Shown here piece after piece: positions 20,733 to 32,854 of a DNA stretch of 64,000 nucleotides. The position numbers and the translations under genes were made by a program. Under the pieces are notes generated by a model that made no database searches, was not told the DNA's origin, and saw only the letters and a list, made by a program, of their open reading frames with translations. The stretch spans positions 186,001-250,000 of the forward strand of contig SKCR01038152.1 of assembly GCA_019454045.1 (NCBI GenBank), written 5' to 3'. Each line of letters opens with the position of its first letter. Within the stretch, counting starts at the first letter, position 1. Source of the DNA: Zanthoxylum bungeanum. Taxonomy: Eukaryota > Streptophyta > Magnoliopsida > Sapindales > Rutaceae.

Positions 20733-22586
20733 TGTAGGACACAGAACTTGACGACGCTGTTCCGGGCTCGCGGCCCAGTCGGGAGTACGGAATAGCCCAC
20801 GGGGGAACTAAACCGGAGAAATAACATGGATTCGCCACCCGGTGTAAACCGGGAAAATGTGATTTAAGGTCGTACTCACCCCTTACAAGGGAAGACCTCA
20901 AACCGTTAGGTTCAGAATGGTCCCTTACTTATGTCACTTGTAATGATATGATTTATGAAATAAAGTAACTGAATCTACGCAACATACTCAAGAACAACCT
21001 ATATCTAGTTAATGTTCATAAATATAAGTCATATGTCTAAGTTCGCATGCTTCAAAGTAAGTTGTCATAACGGCTAACAAGCAATAACATACAATCATCA
21101 CAGAAGCATGCTCAATTATCTAATGCGGAAAATAAATAAGAATCTAATCATAAATATAAATTAAATCCCTAATATGATATAAAACAACCTAATCATGCAT
21201 AAAGAAAGAAAATTCAATCGACTAAATCATGCTTAAGATAAATAACATGCTAACAACCTTATCATACTCGAATAAAATGTTAGGTGAATGAAATATGTGT
21301 ATCTCTCAAGCGTTATGTGGCATTGTATCCCGAGTGCAGATCATAATACCGTCCATTCGGATTCGACTACAGAATTTACGTCTGGGTTTCCATCCGATAT
21401 ACCACAAGAAAGAACACATATCCATTCACCCAATGGCCACAACACAAATCAACTAACGACTCTCATGCGAGGCAAATTTAATAAATAACTAAAAGATGAA
21501 TAAATAAAAGAGGTTCCCTCAGGTCTAACCTTTTATGTCGCTTCTTGGAAGTGCGTTACACAGCCGTTGGAAGGGTTGATGATCCGCAACTCCTCCGGTT
21601 CACTAACTCAAGGTTTTCCTTCGTTGTTTCACTATTTAGGCTGATGTTTTCACTCTATTTTGCTGCTGTTTGTGTTGTATTTTCTGGTCACTGTTGTAAG
21701 GTAATAAAGGACTATTTTTGGTGATTTTTTGAGGGGTATTGAGCTGCTATTTTATACAGATTAGGGGGAAGTTTTTTGTCTCTATTTTGGGCAGTTTTAG
21801 GGAAGTTTGTGGGGCGTTTTTTAAGGCTTAAGGTATGAAAAACTGGGCAGTGTAATGAAGCTTGTATGTGGCAGTTTTTGTGTGTGCAGTGAACGCAAAA
21901 ACCGTGCAGTATAGTGAGGGATTGTGCGGCAGTTTATGCAGTATATAGGAAGACTTATGTGTACGGTTTTGGGCTGGTCAGTGAGGGTGTTTTACGGCAT
22001 TGTTTGGGCTATGATGTACATCAATTTTGGGGTAGTAGGGAAGGATTTAGGCAAGCAGTGAAGGCTGTGTTTCAAGGGTGGTTATGCGGCATTTTAGGAG
22101 GTGTTTAGATACGGTAATGCAAGGGGTTTTGTTTATGCTTTTGGCGTGGATTGGCTCTGATGTTTCTTGTGTCAATATGCGTGAATGAGCCAGGGTAATT
22201 GAGAGTGGTGAATGCCTATTTTTATAGGCAAAGGGATGGAAGCAATTCTAGTCCGAATAGGAAAAGATATTCCAAAGATAGTGAAATCTCCTAATTAATA
22301 TCTCATAAGGAATCAAACACTCTAATTAATATCTCATAAGGAATCAAACTCTCTAATTTAGGATCGTGATTGCTTTTGATTTGGAAAGGGATCCATGATA
22401 TTTCTTCCATTAAGGAAAGGATTTGGCTTGATTTATGCATGTGTTAAATGTGCATTTTACTAATTAGGAAGGCCATAGGCGTGTGGGTCATGCTATAAGC
22501 GTGGGCTTTGGTTTTTGGTAGGCTTGGGTATTTTGGTTTGGTATGTGGTTTGATGATTGGATTTTGGGGTTTTGGGCCGAGGATAA
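20733..22586 (-). repeat. Tat LTR, main part
   Basis: Begins TGTAGGACACAGAAC on the plus strand, next to the primer site. It runs to the C3 insertion and probably resumes at 32692-32750, ending AATTCCAACA, for a total of about 1.9 kb. No protein gene; small frames are not conserved. Confidence 0.65.
22217..22226 (-). promoter_or_regulatory. TATA box in Tat LTR
   Basis: Minus-strand TATAAAAATA in the context GCCTATAAAAATAGGC, itself a short palindrome. Placed in the LTR upstream of R in the element's sense. Confidence 0.5.
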
Positions 22587-24539
22587 TGTTGGAAATTCTA
22601 ATCCATGTCCCAAGATCAAAAGAGCAAACAAAACATATAAATGAATGAACAATATTGAAGTATGGCGGAATCATACTCACAAAGATCGGAATGCGGATGC
22701 GTTGATGAAACAAAAATTTCTCCTTTGTGCAGTGAGGGTTTCGGCCAACAGAAAAGAGAAGCTCCAAGCAATTTTTGATCCTTCCAAGCTCTAAGATGAG
22801 TTTCCCATAACACCTTTGTATGATCCATTGATGGTGCTAGCCAAAGATGTGTATTTTATGTTCCAAACATGCACAAATCTTCAAGTTTTTGCAATAAAAA
22901 CAGAAAAGTGGAGAGCCAAAACTGCAGTGAAGTTTCGGTCATGAGAGGAGAGGAGAGATCTGATTTTTTGTTACAAAATCAAATTTATATTTATGCCATA
23001 ATATTTATTAATTAATAATAAACTTATGACACAAATCATGCAATGGCTTAGAGTGTCAAACACTCAATTTCCATGCAAAACCTTGAGTACATTGTACACT
23101 ATCTCCATGCAATGCATCAACAATTAAATAATGCATATAATGACATGTGTCATGTGGGCCCCATGTTTCCAAATGAAAGTGGGCCCACGTGCACTCACGC
23201 GTTCGGGTTCGATATTTCCGAAATACCGAACTTACGTCGCGACGTTAATTAAATCGAATTTAAATAAATAATTGCGCCTAGCGAAATTATTATTTACGTC
23301 GCTAACGAATTAATTCTAAATTAACTCGTTTGCCCGAATTAAAATCTAATTTTAATTTCGCGTCGAAATCGAATTTCGATTATTATATCGAATATAATAA
23401 TTTTACGATTAATTCCAAATTAATTGTTCTCTCTCTTTATATAGTACTTTATCCAAGATAAAGTCTCTCCGTAATTAATCCAAGATTAATCGAGTTTGAA
23501 TCATACGTCATTGGTGAATCTTCGGGAAGCGACCCAAGAGATCTCTAGATATGTTGGCAGTAAATCCGGTTGTCGAACTATCCGAACACGTACGTACCAA
23601 GTACTACGTTTTTACCGATTTACAAGACAAGGTTAGCCTCTAGCAAAACGCCATGTCTACCCAATTCTCTAGAAATATTCTTATTGGAATATAAGATCTA
23701 TAACAGGCGTAGTATACCGTAGTATAGTGTATTCTGATCTAGTATCGGATGATCACATGTAAGGCCTGGGGCTGGAGATGTGTCTGCCCCGTACGATACA
23801 TATATCGGACATCAAGCAACTAGTCTCTTGAATCGGATAATCCTGACCTTGTCATATTATCCCGATGGTTGCAACCATTATAGAGTACTAGTTCTGTATC
23901 CTGCGCGATCATCATCTCCATATGTCTGAAGTGATACTTCCGTCTTGACATCACACCCAATACACTACGATTCCCGATAAACCTAGAAGAGGTGTACACA
24001 GAACCTGTTAAAGCCCTGGACGACCAAAACTAAAGTCTACCGATTGTCGCAAGTACTAGCGATGCAAGTCTCAGGTTAAGACCATATGCACCTACCCTGA
24101 AGCGGACTCCCATAGACACGCAGACATACTACCAATGGGATTCCGCGGGGTCTATCCAGAGCGAAGCTGTTTTCCGTACCATCGGTAAAACACAACCTCC
24201 TACCGCACTTGCATAAGTATCCAATACTCAAATATATGAGAACTATGCTGTTGTGCCCTCACAACACGCACAAGTGCAGTACTAGTCTATTCCGCATTAT
24301 CGATGTCCAATCTCGATAATACTACGACTAGGGATATTTAATGATTAAACCTTTATGGATTGATACTGTCTCATATCATCTCAATCCGGAATTAATCATA
24401 GGGACTTTTACCATTTATATATCAAAGTAAATAAATTACAAAACGGTAAAAGGCAATTTCATTACTACATAGTTAATTTTGTACAATAATACAATATCAT
24501 TTACAAAATAGTGACGCTATGGGTCATTACTGTCTAACA
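22587..24539 (-). repeat. 3' LTR of C3
   Basis: Plus strand TGTTGGAAATTC...CTAACA. U3 (right) is shared with C1 and C5; R-U5 (left, 22587 to about 23000) is of a different type. Palindrome run at about 23225-23495, e.g. ACTTTATCCAAGATAAAGT. Confidence 0.93.
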
Positions 24540-24554
24540 ATCTCCCACTTGGCC
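24540..24554 (-). other. Polypurine tract of C3
   Basis: GGCCAAGTGGGAGAT on the minus strand, adjoining the LTR start. Confidence 0.85.
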
Positions 24555-24705
24555 TATAGCCAGTCACTCAAGCATCTAATACCTGAACTATGTACATGTC
24601 GCTCAAACTTTTCCCGAGGAATAGCCTTCGTCAGCGGATCTGCAATATTATCCTCTGATGCGATCTTTTCGATCTTCACATCGCCACGATGTATGATCTC
24701 TCGAA

Positions 24706-25479
24706 TCAGATGGAATCGTCGAAGAACATGTTTGGATGTTGATGAGACCTTGGTTCCTTAGCCTGTGCTATAGCCCCGCTATTGTCACAATACAATGGAA
24801 CGGGCTCAGCTGCTAACGGAACTACTCCTAATCCAATTAGGAATTTACGGATCCAAACTGCCTCTTTTGCTGCTTCAGCTGCTGCAATGTACTCCGCTTC
24901 AGTTGTTGAATCGGCAACAGTATCTTGCTTGGAAGATTTCCAGCTCACTGCTCCGTTATTCAAACAAAATATGTACCCAGATTGCGACTTAAAGTCGTCT
25001 CTGTCGGTTTGGAAACTTGCATCGGTATACCCAGATACCTCAAGTTCTCCATCTCCATAGATTAAGAAAGCATCCTTAGTTCTGTTAAGATACTTAAGGA
25101 TACTCTTAACCGCCATCCAGTGATCTTTACCTGGATCGGCCTGATATCGACTGCACATGCTCAAAGCATGGGACACATCAGGTCGTGTACATATCATGGC
25201 ATACATGATCGATCCGACTGCCGAGGCGAACGGAGTCCGACTCATGTTGTCTCTCTCATCTTGTGTTTTAGGACACATGTCCCTAGATAGATAGACGCCA
25301 TGTGATATTGGCAACAGTCCCCTCTTGGACTGATCCATGTTGAATCTCTTCAACACTTTATCAATATATGTACTCTGGGAGAGTCCAAGTAGCTTTCTAG
25401 ATCTATCCTGGTAGATCTTTATTCCTAGAATAAAAGCTGCTTCTCCCAGATCTTTCATGGAGAATTCAATGAAAGCCAA
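24706..25479 (-). pseudogene. copia RT C-terminal part and RNase H (C3)
   Basis: 257 residues from the RT thumb (MKDLGEAAFILGIKIYQ) through RNase H (SGYTDASFQTD, STTEAEYIAAAEA, LYCDNSGAIAQAKE). One base fewer than in C1 at about 24737 throws the C-terminus out of frame (HQHPNMFF in place of HQRSKHVL). The true end, matching SSGIRCLSD, is at about 24557. Confidence 0.88.
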
Positions 25480-25745
25480 GCTTTCACCGACGTTAACATG
25501 GGAATGTCATTGCCGATAAGCAATACATCGTCGACATAAAGGACAATAAAAGTCAGTGCACTCCCACTAACCTTCTTATATACACAAGGGTCATCTTCGT
25601 TTTGAATGAAATCATATTCTTTTATGATCTCATCAAAACGTTGGTTCCATGACCGCGATGCTTGCTTCAGTCCATAAATGGACCGATTTAACTTACAAAC
25701 CTTGTTTGCAAGTCTAGGTACGATAAAACCGTCAGGCTGTTGCAT
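25455..25745 (-). pseudogene. copia RT palm (C3)
   Basis: 96 residues with LNRSIYGLKQASRSWNQRFD and the catalytic LYVDDVLLIGND. Separated from the downstream piece by a small deletion at about 25470 and from the upstream piece by a one-base insertion at about 25771. This region is absent from C1. Confidence 0.88.
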
Positions 25746-25770
25746 ATAAACATCCTCCGAAAGGTTTCCG

Positions 25771-26727
25771 TTAAGGAAAGCGGTTTTTAACGTCCATCTG
25801 CCATATTTCGTAATCGTAATATGCAGCTATTGCAAGCATTATCCGAATGGATTTAATCATGGCAACGGGTGAGAAGGTTTCGTCATAATCAACTCCAAGT
25901 CGTTGACGATATCCCTTCGCTACAAGCCTAGCTTTGTACGTTTGTACGTTGCCATCCATGTCAGTCTTCTTCTTGAAGACCCATTTGCATCCGATAGGCT
26001 TTACGCCTTCTGGTGCATCAACCAGTGTCCAAACTTGGTTGGTATACATGGAATCCATTTCGGCCTTCATGGCTTCTTGCCATAAAGTGGATTCGATACC
26101 TTGTATCGCTTCCTCATACGTAGCCGGTTCAGTATCCTCAATAAGATTAATATCTACGTGAGGTGAGATCAGGAATCCATACCTCTCAGGTATTACCCTG
26201 ACTCTCTCCGACCTACGCGGTCCTTGTGTATTTGAAGATTGTGGTTCAGTCTCATCCCAGATGGACTGTTTATGTTCCGTTGATAATTCATTGCCAAGAA
26301 CAGTATCACTACGACTTTCATCGAGTTCTACTTTCTTCCCACTAAACACTGCATTTAGGAATTCCTTCTCAAGGAAAACCGCATGTAGAGCAACAAATAC
26401 TTTGTTCTCTTGTGGGTGATAGAAGTAATATCCTTTGGTTTCCCTAGGATATCCAACGAATAGGCATTTATCTGATTTGGGTTCAAGTTTGGTACCTTCC
26501 AAACGTTTAACGTATGCCCAGCAACCCCAAATCTTCAGGAATGAGAAACCCGGTTTCTTACCTGTCCATATCTCATATGGTGTCTGTTCAACAGACTTTG
26601 ACGGAACCTTATTCAAAATAAGAACTGCACTGTTTAATGCATATCCCCAGAAGGAAATTGGCAGCTCAGTGCGACTCATCATCGACCTTACCATGTCCAA
26701 CAAGGTACGGTTTCTCCGTTCGGACAC
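25771..26727 (-). pseudogene. copia integrase C-terminus and RT N-terminus (C3)
   Basis: 318 residues: end of the integrase core (RRNRTLLDMVRSMM), the copia GKKP-type region (WTGKKPGFSFLKIWGC), the variable linker, then the RT start (TLVDAPEGVKPIGCKWVFKK, YKARLVAKGYRQ, WQMDVK). A one-base insertion after WQMDVK converts the expected TAFLNG to NRFP-stop. C1 has lost nearly all of this stretch. Confidence 0.88.
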
Positions 26728-26865
26728 ACCATTTAATTGTGGTGTTCCAGGAGGAGTCCACTGTGAAAGAATACCATATTCTTTCAGGTAATCTTGAAAC
26801 TCATTACTTAAGTATTCGCCACCATGATCCGACCGTAATGTCTTAATACTCTTGCCTGTTTGTTT

Positions 26866-27207
26866 TCAACTTCGTGTCGAAACTCTTTGATATTTCTCAA
26901 AAGTTTCCGACTTGTGCGTCATTAGATACACATAACCGTAACGTGATGCATCATCAGTAAAGGTTACGAAGTATCGATATCCACCTCTAGCCTGGCTAGA
27001 CATGGGCCCACAAACGTCACTATGAACGAGGGCTAACAGTTCAGTGGCACGTTCACCTTTACCGCTAAAAGGTGATTTAGGCATTTTGCCTAATAAGCAA
27101 GATTCGCAGACGTCATATGAATTTGGATCAAATCCGTCCAAGTACCCACTCTTCGAAAGTGTGGATATGCGAGTCTTGTTAATGTGTCCCAGACGACAAT
27201 GCCACAT
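26866..27207 (-). pseudogene. copia GAG-pre-integrase and integrase start (C3)
   Basis: 113 residues starting MWHCRLGHINKTRISTLSKS (the HHCC zinc region), then ELLALVHSDVCGP and FTDDASRYGYVYLM with the first catalytic Asp of the core. Frame lost at about 26866 before the E-containing segment (GGEYLSNEF at about 26800). Confidence 0.85.
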
Positions 27208-27718
27208 ATAAGTTTCATCATTTTGATCACTCTTTTTAAGCTTTTGTTTGTTAATTTATATGTAGGAGATTCATTTATATTCAAAATATAAAGACCATTA
27301 TTTGCAACTGCAGTGCATATTTCTGCATCATTTTTATATAAATAACACCCAGTGTTTCTAAATACAAAAGTGTACCCATTTCGGGTTAACAAAGATACAG
27401 ATATAATATTCCTAGTCAAACTAGGTACATAATAACAGTCATTAGTTTAAGTACATGCCCCGAGGGCAGTTCTAATACAAAAGTGCCCACGGCCAAAACA
27501 GCAACAGGAGTTCCGTTTCCAACTCGTAGATCAATCTCCCCTGAAGCCAGAGTCCTGCTGTTCTGCAGATCCTGCACATCAGTACATATATGAGAACCAC
27601 AACCAGAATCAAAAATCCAATTTTTAAAACTAGAAGTAGCCATGTTTATTTCAATAACAAACATACCAGAGGTCGGTGCCTTGCCCGCCTTGATCTCCCT
27701 TCTGATCGCCTTGTTCAT
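27090..27718 (-). pseudogene. copia protease region (C3)
   Basis: Two overlapping pieces. 27416-27718 holds IEINMATSSFKNWIFDSGCG (Asp-Ser-Gly protease active site) to ELPSGHVLK. 27090-27419 holds TRNIISVSLLTRNGYTFVF and onward to the pre-integrase zinc region in a shifted frame. A base loss at about 27450 and another at about 27235 separate them. Confidence 0.82.
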
Positions 27719-28178
27719 GTGCGGCAGTCACGCTTCCAGTGACCTCTTTTGCCGCAGTTAAGGCATATGTCTTGTGACTTGTTCCTCGGCTTCCCAGAAG
27801 CTATCGGTATCTTGCCCTTACCCTTGTTCTTATGTTTCTTCTTCCTCACCCCTCCAGTTGCCTTAAGCCCAGCCTTTGGCCCCTGAGAGGTCGATGCATA
27901 GTGCGCCTCGCGCTTGCCCCCTTTTAGGAGTTATTTTCAGACTCCTTCAAGACGGATAACAGCTCTCCAAGAGTGTCATCTGTATCCATCAACTTGTAGT
28001 TGATTATGATTTGTTTCCAATTATCAGGAAGTGACTGCAAGATCATATCTATAGTCAGCTCAGCCTCCAAGACTATTCCCATATTGGCCAACTCATCAAT
28101 ATCGGCGATCATTTGAGCCCCGTGGGCCTCAACTGATGCGCCTTCAGTCATTCGGGCGCGGAAGAGTTTCTTCACCAA
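27719..28178 (-). pseudogene. copia gag C-terminal half with zinc knuckle (C3)
   Basis: 27924-28178 is gag (VKKLFRARMTEGASVEAHG, LQSLPDNWKQIIINYKL). A lysine-rich linker follows, and CLNCGKRGHWKRDC is readable at about 27723-27766, so the CCHC knuckle is complete here, unlike in C1. Small indels interrupt the frame at about 27925 and 27716. Confidence 0.82.
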
Positions 28179-28230
28179 CTCATACCTTCCATCCGCTTGT
28201 TGGAGCGGTGGAGATCTCGAAGTCTAGCCA

Positions 28231-28521
28231 TCATATTATAAGGATCCAAGTCCCTATCGAGAAGCGACAGGCGACGCGAAAGTGTTGAGTCATAGAAGCT
28301 AACATAATAGCCTGAGCTGTGTCACAATCACTGCTGTGAGTTTTCCATAACTCAAGCTCAAGTGGATCAGTGGGCTTAGGCGGGAGAGGTGTTTGTATAG
28401 TATACAGCATCCTCTCAGCCCCAAGGACTATCCTTAGGTTCATTTCCCAATCAGTGAAGTTTGTCCCCTTAAAGACATTGTCACCCATGATGATGTCTCG
28501 GACATTTACCTTGCTAGCCAT
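28231..28521 (-). pseudogene. copia gag N-terminus (C3)
   Basis: Starts MASKVNVRDIIMGDNVFKG, the authentic gag start by comparison with C1, and runs to MLASMTQHF. There a small insertion (GAAGCGACAGGCGACGCG in place of a shorter run in C1) shifts the frame; a base loss near 28190 shifts it again. Confidence 0.86.
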
Positions 28522-30710
28522 CTCAACTACGATAGTCCAACTATCTAGTTAACGATATATGGGTACAGTCAAACTGTTACAAGAAAAATAATTTTTATTA
28601 GTCCAACTAATGTTAAAATATTGACGAAATAAATTTTGTAAGCGCGTAAAGCTAAGTATCTGAATGAAATTCCAAATTCAATACTAGCCTCCCACTATTT
28701 TCTACAAGTCTCTAACCCTCTGTCGAGTACTCGGGAAATCCAATTTCCTAGTGGGCTAGGATCCCGTTAAATAACACCAACCTTGACTTTGGCCAACAAG
28801 TTGTATGATATTTAACTAGGTAGATCTCGAAGGTCAATTGGATCTCATCCAATTCCTAGATCCGGTAGGTGGACATCCAAGTTCGAAACATATATATCTA
28901 ATACATATGTCAATGTATCCAATACATTTTCCTAACCATTTCCTCTGAATCCACTAAGTCTTGGCTTTGGCACAACAAACTTAATGATTCCAGTTAAGCG
29001 GGACCCATTGACATGGAAAGTTTCGTAATCAATGTCGATGGACAAGAAGTGATCTTGACTTTGGCCAACAAATCACAACTTGGACAAGACACTGATATGG
29101 AACAAAACTCTCATGATTCAAACACATCCTCAATTGACAAAGGTCTTGACTTTGGCCAACAAACCAATGCCAATTTCGGATCTTGAGAAAGAATCACTCA
29201 ACGGAGGAAAATTAATATTGCTTAATATTGTTTGAGGGATTTTCGTGTAATTGGCAACCAATTAATTTATCTTTGTTAGGTCTCATCATCATACACCCTT
29301 AAGCATGTTCTAAAACATCATAAAGCGCGTAAAGTAAAATAATAGTGATATGCGGATGGATATATAACAATTGTTCCTAGAACAAATCACTCCATTTCCT
29401 CTCCCCGGCTAGCACTATTCTACTTCTACCCAATTACATAATACAATAAGAGAAACCTCATTTACATTGAGGGGAATTAGGTGAGAAGAGAATACAAAGA
29501 GATAATAAGAGAAAGGCTGGACACGCAGGTCCAATTAATAAATTCTGAATTTACAATAATTTCTAAAATTACCCTTCCCTTCTAATATCCATCCGATATA
29601 CACTATTCATACATTACATCCACATTCATTCATTCAAGGCATGTTATACAACCAATCAAATCCAATTAATTAGTCTTTAATTAGGTGACAATACAATGTT
29701 CAAACAATTGTTTGCATTTGCGCGAGTCCAACTCAATTTGAGAATAAATACTTATAGTATGAATTCACGAATTATATCGAACTACTCGTCAAATCCAATT
29801 TAAGTCGTATTCAATACTAATCCTTATATTTAATTCCAAATTAAATATTTACAATTTATTGTGCTTTTATGACTTAGATTCCAAATCTAATTCTATCGGG
29901 TCTCAAAGCCCAATCAACATCCAATGTCCGTTTAATTAAAGTCCGATGGGCTTTCAATTGATTTCATTAGGCTTGGGCCTTGGTCAATGTGGGTCAAACC
30001 CAATTTCCAAGCCCAATAAGGAATCACCCTCATTTGCCATAAAAATCAATATCAAGCCCATAAGGCCCAATTAAACATAAAAGCCCATTTATTACATTTG
30101 GACTTAATGGAGTGATTTAGGCCCATTTTTGGATCCAATCCAATTTGCCCAAACCTACTTGGTCCAACCAAGCCCATTATGTCCAAATATAATAGTTTTA
30201 GGCACAATTCAAAATTAAGCCCAATTAATCAAATTTTAAATTCTAAATTTTATAACTTAATTAATTAAAGTGTAATGTCATGATTAATCCTTTAAATCAA
30301 TATTTCCAAAATATCAAATTAATCCATTAATCATATTTTTATCTTAAATACATGTCCAACATTATTTAATCAAAAATCAAGTCCCTAATCTTCTTCCATG
30401 CATTCGGCCAAGGTGATGAAAAATTACCGATTTCGTTTTCAATCCAATCGAATCACAAATCGTCATTTTATGTTCATTTAAAGTCATCCAATGATCTTAT
30501 AAACAACAAATCATCATCTCCATGGTCTAGGTAGTATTCGGCCAAGCCTCTCCAAGAGGGGAAAAATTAATCCAATTATTTTTCATGAAATTGATAATGT
30601 ATAACATAATGTAACATACATTTAAGCATACTTAATCAATCAAAATCATCAAATCATGCTTCAATCAATTTTGCCCAAATATTACCCTAATATATTTTCA
30701 TGCTCTTTAA
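28522..30710 (-). other. Untranslated leader of C3
   Basis: Homologous to 4315-6547. Contains the TTGACTTTGGCCAACAA-type motif four times (about 28790, 28968, 29056, 29148) and a GGCCCA-rich zone (about 29890-30190). No gene seen. Confidence 0.75.
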
Positions 30711-30722
30711 GCTCTGATACCA
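30711..30722 (-). other. Primer-binding site of C3
   Basis: Minus-strand TGGTATCAGAGC (initiator-Met type), one base from the LTR. Confidence 0.9.
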
Positions 30723-30723
30723 T

Positions 30724-32686
30724 TGTTGGAAATTCTAATCCATGTCCCAAGATCAAAAGAGCAAACAAAACATATAAATGAATGAACAATATTGAAGTAT
30801 GGCGGAATCATACTCACAAAGATCGGAATGCGGATGCGTTGATGAAACAAAAATTTCTCCTTTGTGCAGTGAGGGTTTCGGCCAAACAGAAAAGAAAAGC
30901 TCCAAGCATTTTTGATCCTTCCAAGCTCTAAGATGAGTTTCCCATAACACCTTTGTATGATCCCTTGATGGTGCTAGCCAAATATGTGTATTTTATGTTC
31001 CAAACATGCACAAATTCTTCAAGTTTTTGCAACAAAAACAGAAAAGTGGAGAGCCAAAACTGCAGTGAAGTTTCGGTCATGAGAGGGAGAGGAGAGATCT
31101 GATTTTTTTGTTACAAAAATCAATTTATATTTATGCCATAATATTTATTAATTAATAATAAACTTATGACACAAATCATGCAATGGCTTAGAGTGTCAAA
31201 CACTCAATTTCCATGCAAAACCCTTGAGTGCATTGTACACTATCTCCATGCAATGCATCAACAATTAAATAATGCATATAATGACATGTGTCATGTGGGC
31301 CCCACACGTTTCCAAATGAAAGTGGGCCCACGTGCACTCACGCGTTCGGGTTCGATATTTCCGAAATACCGAACTTACGTCGCGACGTTAATTAAATCGA
31401 ATTTAAATAAATAATTGCGCCTAGCGAAATTATTATTTACGTCGCTAACGAATTAATTCTAAATTAACTCGTTTGCCCAAATTAAAATCTAATTTTAATT
31501 TCGCGTCGAAATCGAATTTCGATTATTATATCGAATATAATAATTTTACGATTAATTCCAAATTAATCGTTCTCTCTCTTTATATAGTACTTTATCCAAG
31601 ATAAAGTCTCTCCGTAATTAATCCAAGATTAATCGAGTTTGAATCATACGTCATTGGTGAATCTTCGGGAAGCGACCCAAGAGATCTCTAGATATGTTGG
31701 CAGTAAATCCGGTTGTCGAACTATCCGAACACGTACGTACCAAGTACTACGTTTTTACCGATTTACAAGACAAGGTTAGCCTCTAGCAAAACGCCATGTC
31801 TACCCATTCTCTAGAAATATTCTTATTGAAATATAAGATCTATAACAGGCGTAGTATTACCGTAGTATAGTGTATTCTGATCCAGTATCGGATGATCACA
31901 TGTAAGGCCTGGGGCTGGAGATGTGTCTGCCCCGTACGATACATATATCGGACATCAAGCAACTAGTCTCTTTGAATCGGATAATCCTGACCTTGTCATA
32001 TTATCCCGATGGTTGCAACCATTATAGAGTACTAGTTCTGTATCCTGCGCGATCATCATCTCCATATGTCTGAAGTGATACTTCCGTCTTGACATCACAC
32101 CCAATACACTACGATTCCCAATAAACCTAGAAGAGGTGTACACAGAACCTGTTAAAGCCCTGGACGACCAAAACTAAAGTCTACCGATTGTCGCAAGTAC
32201 TAGCGATGCAAGTCTCAGGTTAAGACCATATGCACCTACCCTGAAGCGGACTCCCATAGACACGCAGACATACTACCAATGGGATTCCGCTGGGGTCTAT
32301 CTAGAGCGAAGCTGTTTTCCGTACCATTGGTAAAACACAACTCCTACCGCACTTGCATAAGTATCCAATACTCAAATATATGAGAACTATGCTGTTGTGC
32401 CCTCACAACACGCACAAGTGCAGTAGTACTAGTCTATTCCGCATTATCGATGTCCAATCTCGATAATACTACGACTAGGGATATTTAATGATAAAACCTT
32501 TATGGATTGATACTGTCTCATATCATCTCAATCCGGAATTAATCATAGGGACTTTTACCATTTATATATCAAAGTAAATAAATTACAAAACGGTAAAAGG
32601 CAATTTCATTACTACATAGTTAATTTTGTACAATAATACAATATCATTTACAAAATAGTGACGCTATGGGTCATTACTGTCTAACA
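30724..32686 (-). repeat. 5' LTR of C3
   Basis: 1963 bp, TGTTGGAAATTC...CTAACA; differs from 22587-24539 mainly by scattered single-base changes and indels. Palindrome run at about 31370-31640. Confidence 0.93.
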
Positions 32687-32691
32687 GATAA

Positions 32692-32750
32692 ACTTTGAAA
32701 CATAGATCCAAAGAGCAAACTGAAGCTAGACAACCGAATTAATTCCAACA
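32692..32750 (-). repeat. Tat LTR tail beyond the C3 insertion
   Basis: Follows the right GATAA duplication and ends AATTCCAACA, giving a TGTTGG start in the Tat element's sense. Assigned by position only. Confidence 0.45.
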
Positions 32751-32854
32751 AAAATGCCAATTTCCAACTTTTACCCTTCCAATGTCCGTTTCTCGCGACT
32801 TCCATAATTTAAAAGGTAGTGTCTCCATATGAGACTCATCATAGGGACTTACAT
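32751..32854. other. Unassigned spacer
   Basis: I recognise nothing here. It separates the presumed Tat LTR end from the first sequence that clearly matches copia internal DNA. Confidence 0.4.

Larger units (their letters stand above)
22587..32686 (-). mobile_element. Complete Ty1/copia element C3
   Basis: 10.1 kb with both LTRs, primer site, leader, gag-pol and polypurine tract. Flanked by the 5-bp target duplication GATAA (22582-22586 and 32687-32691), which proves a single insertion into the Tat LTR. The LTRs (1953 and 1963 bp) are very similar by eye, so the insertion is recent. Gag-pol has several frameshifts, so it does not encode a working polyprotein as assembled. Confidence 0.95.
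11671..32750 (-). mobile_element. Ty3/gypsy Tat-lineage element, decayed, interrupted by C3
   Basis: On the minus strand: LTR (20733-22586 plus 32692-32750), tRNA-Arg-type primer site, gag, protease, RT, RNase H, integrase, then repeat-rich 3' untranslated sequence. RT before integrase is the gypsy order. The CHFHQNPGHDTNSC gag motif, the MYFDE-type extra RNase H and the tRNA-Arg primer site are Tat/Ogre/Retand features. No 3' LTR is recognisable in the window. Copia C3 (22587-32686) is inserted in the LTR. The left limit is approximate; the decamer array may or may not belong to it. Confidence 0.75.
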
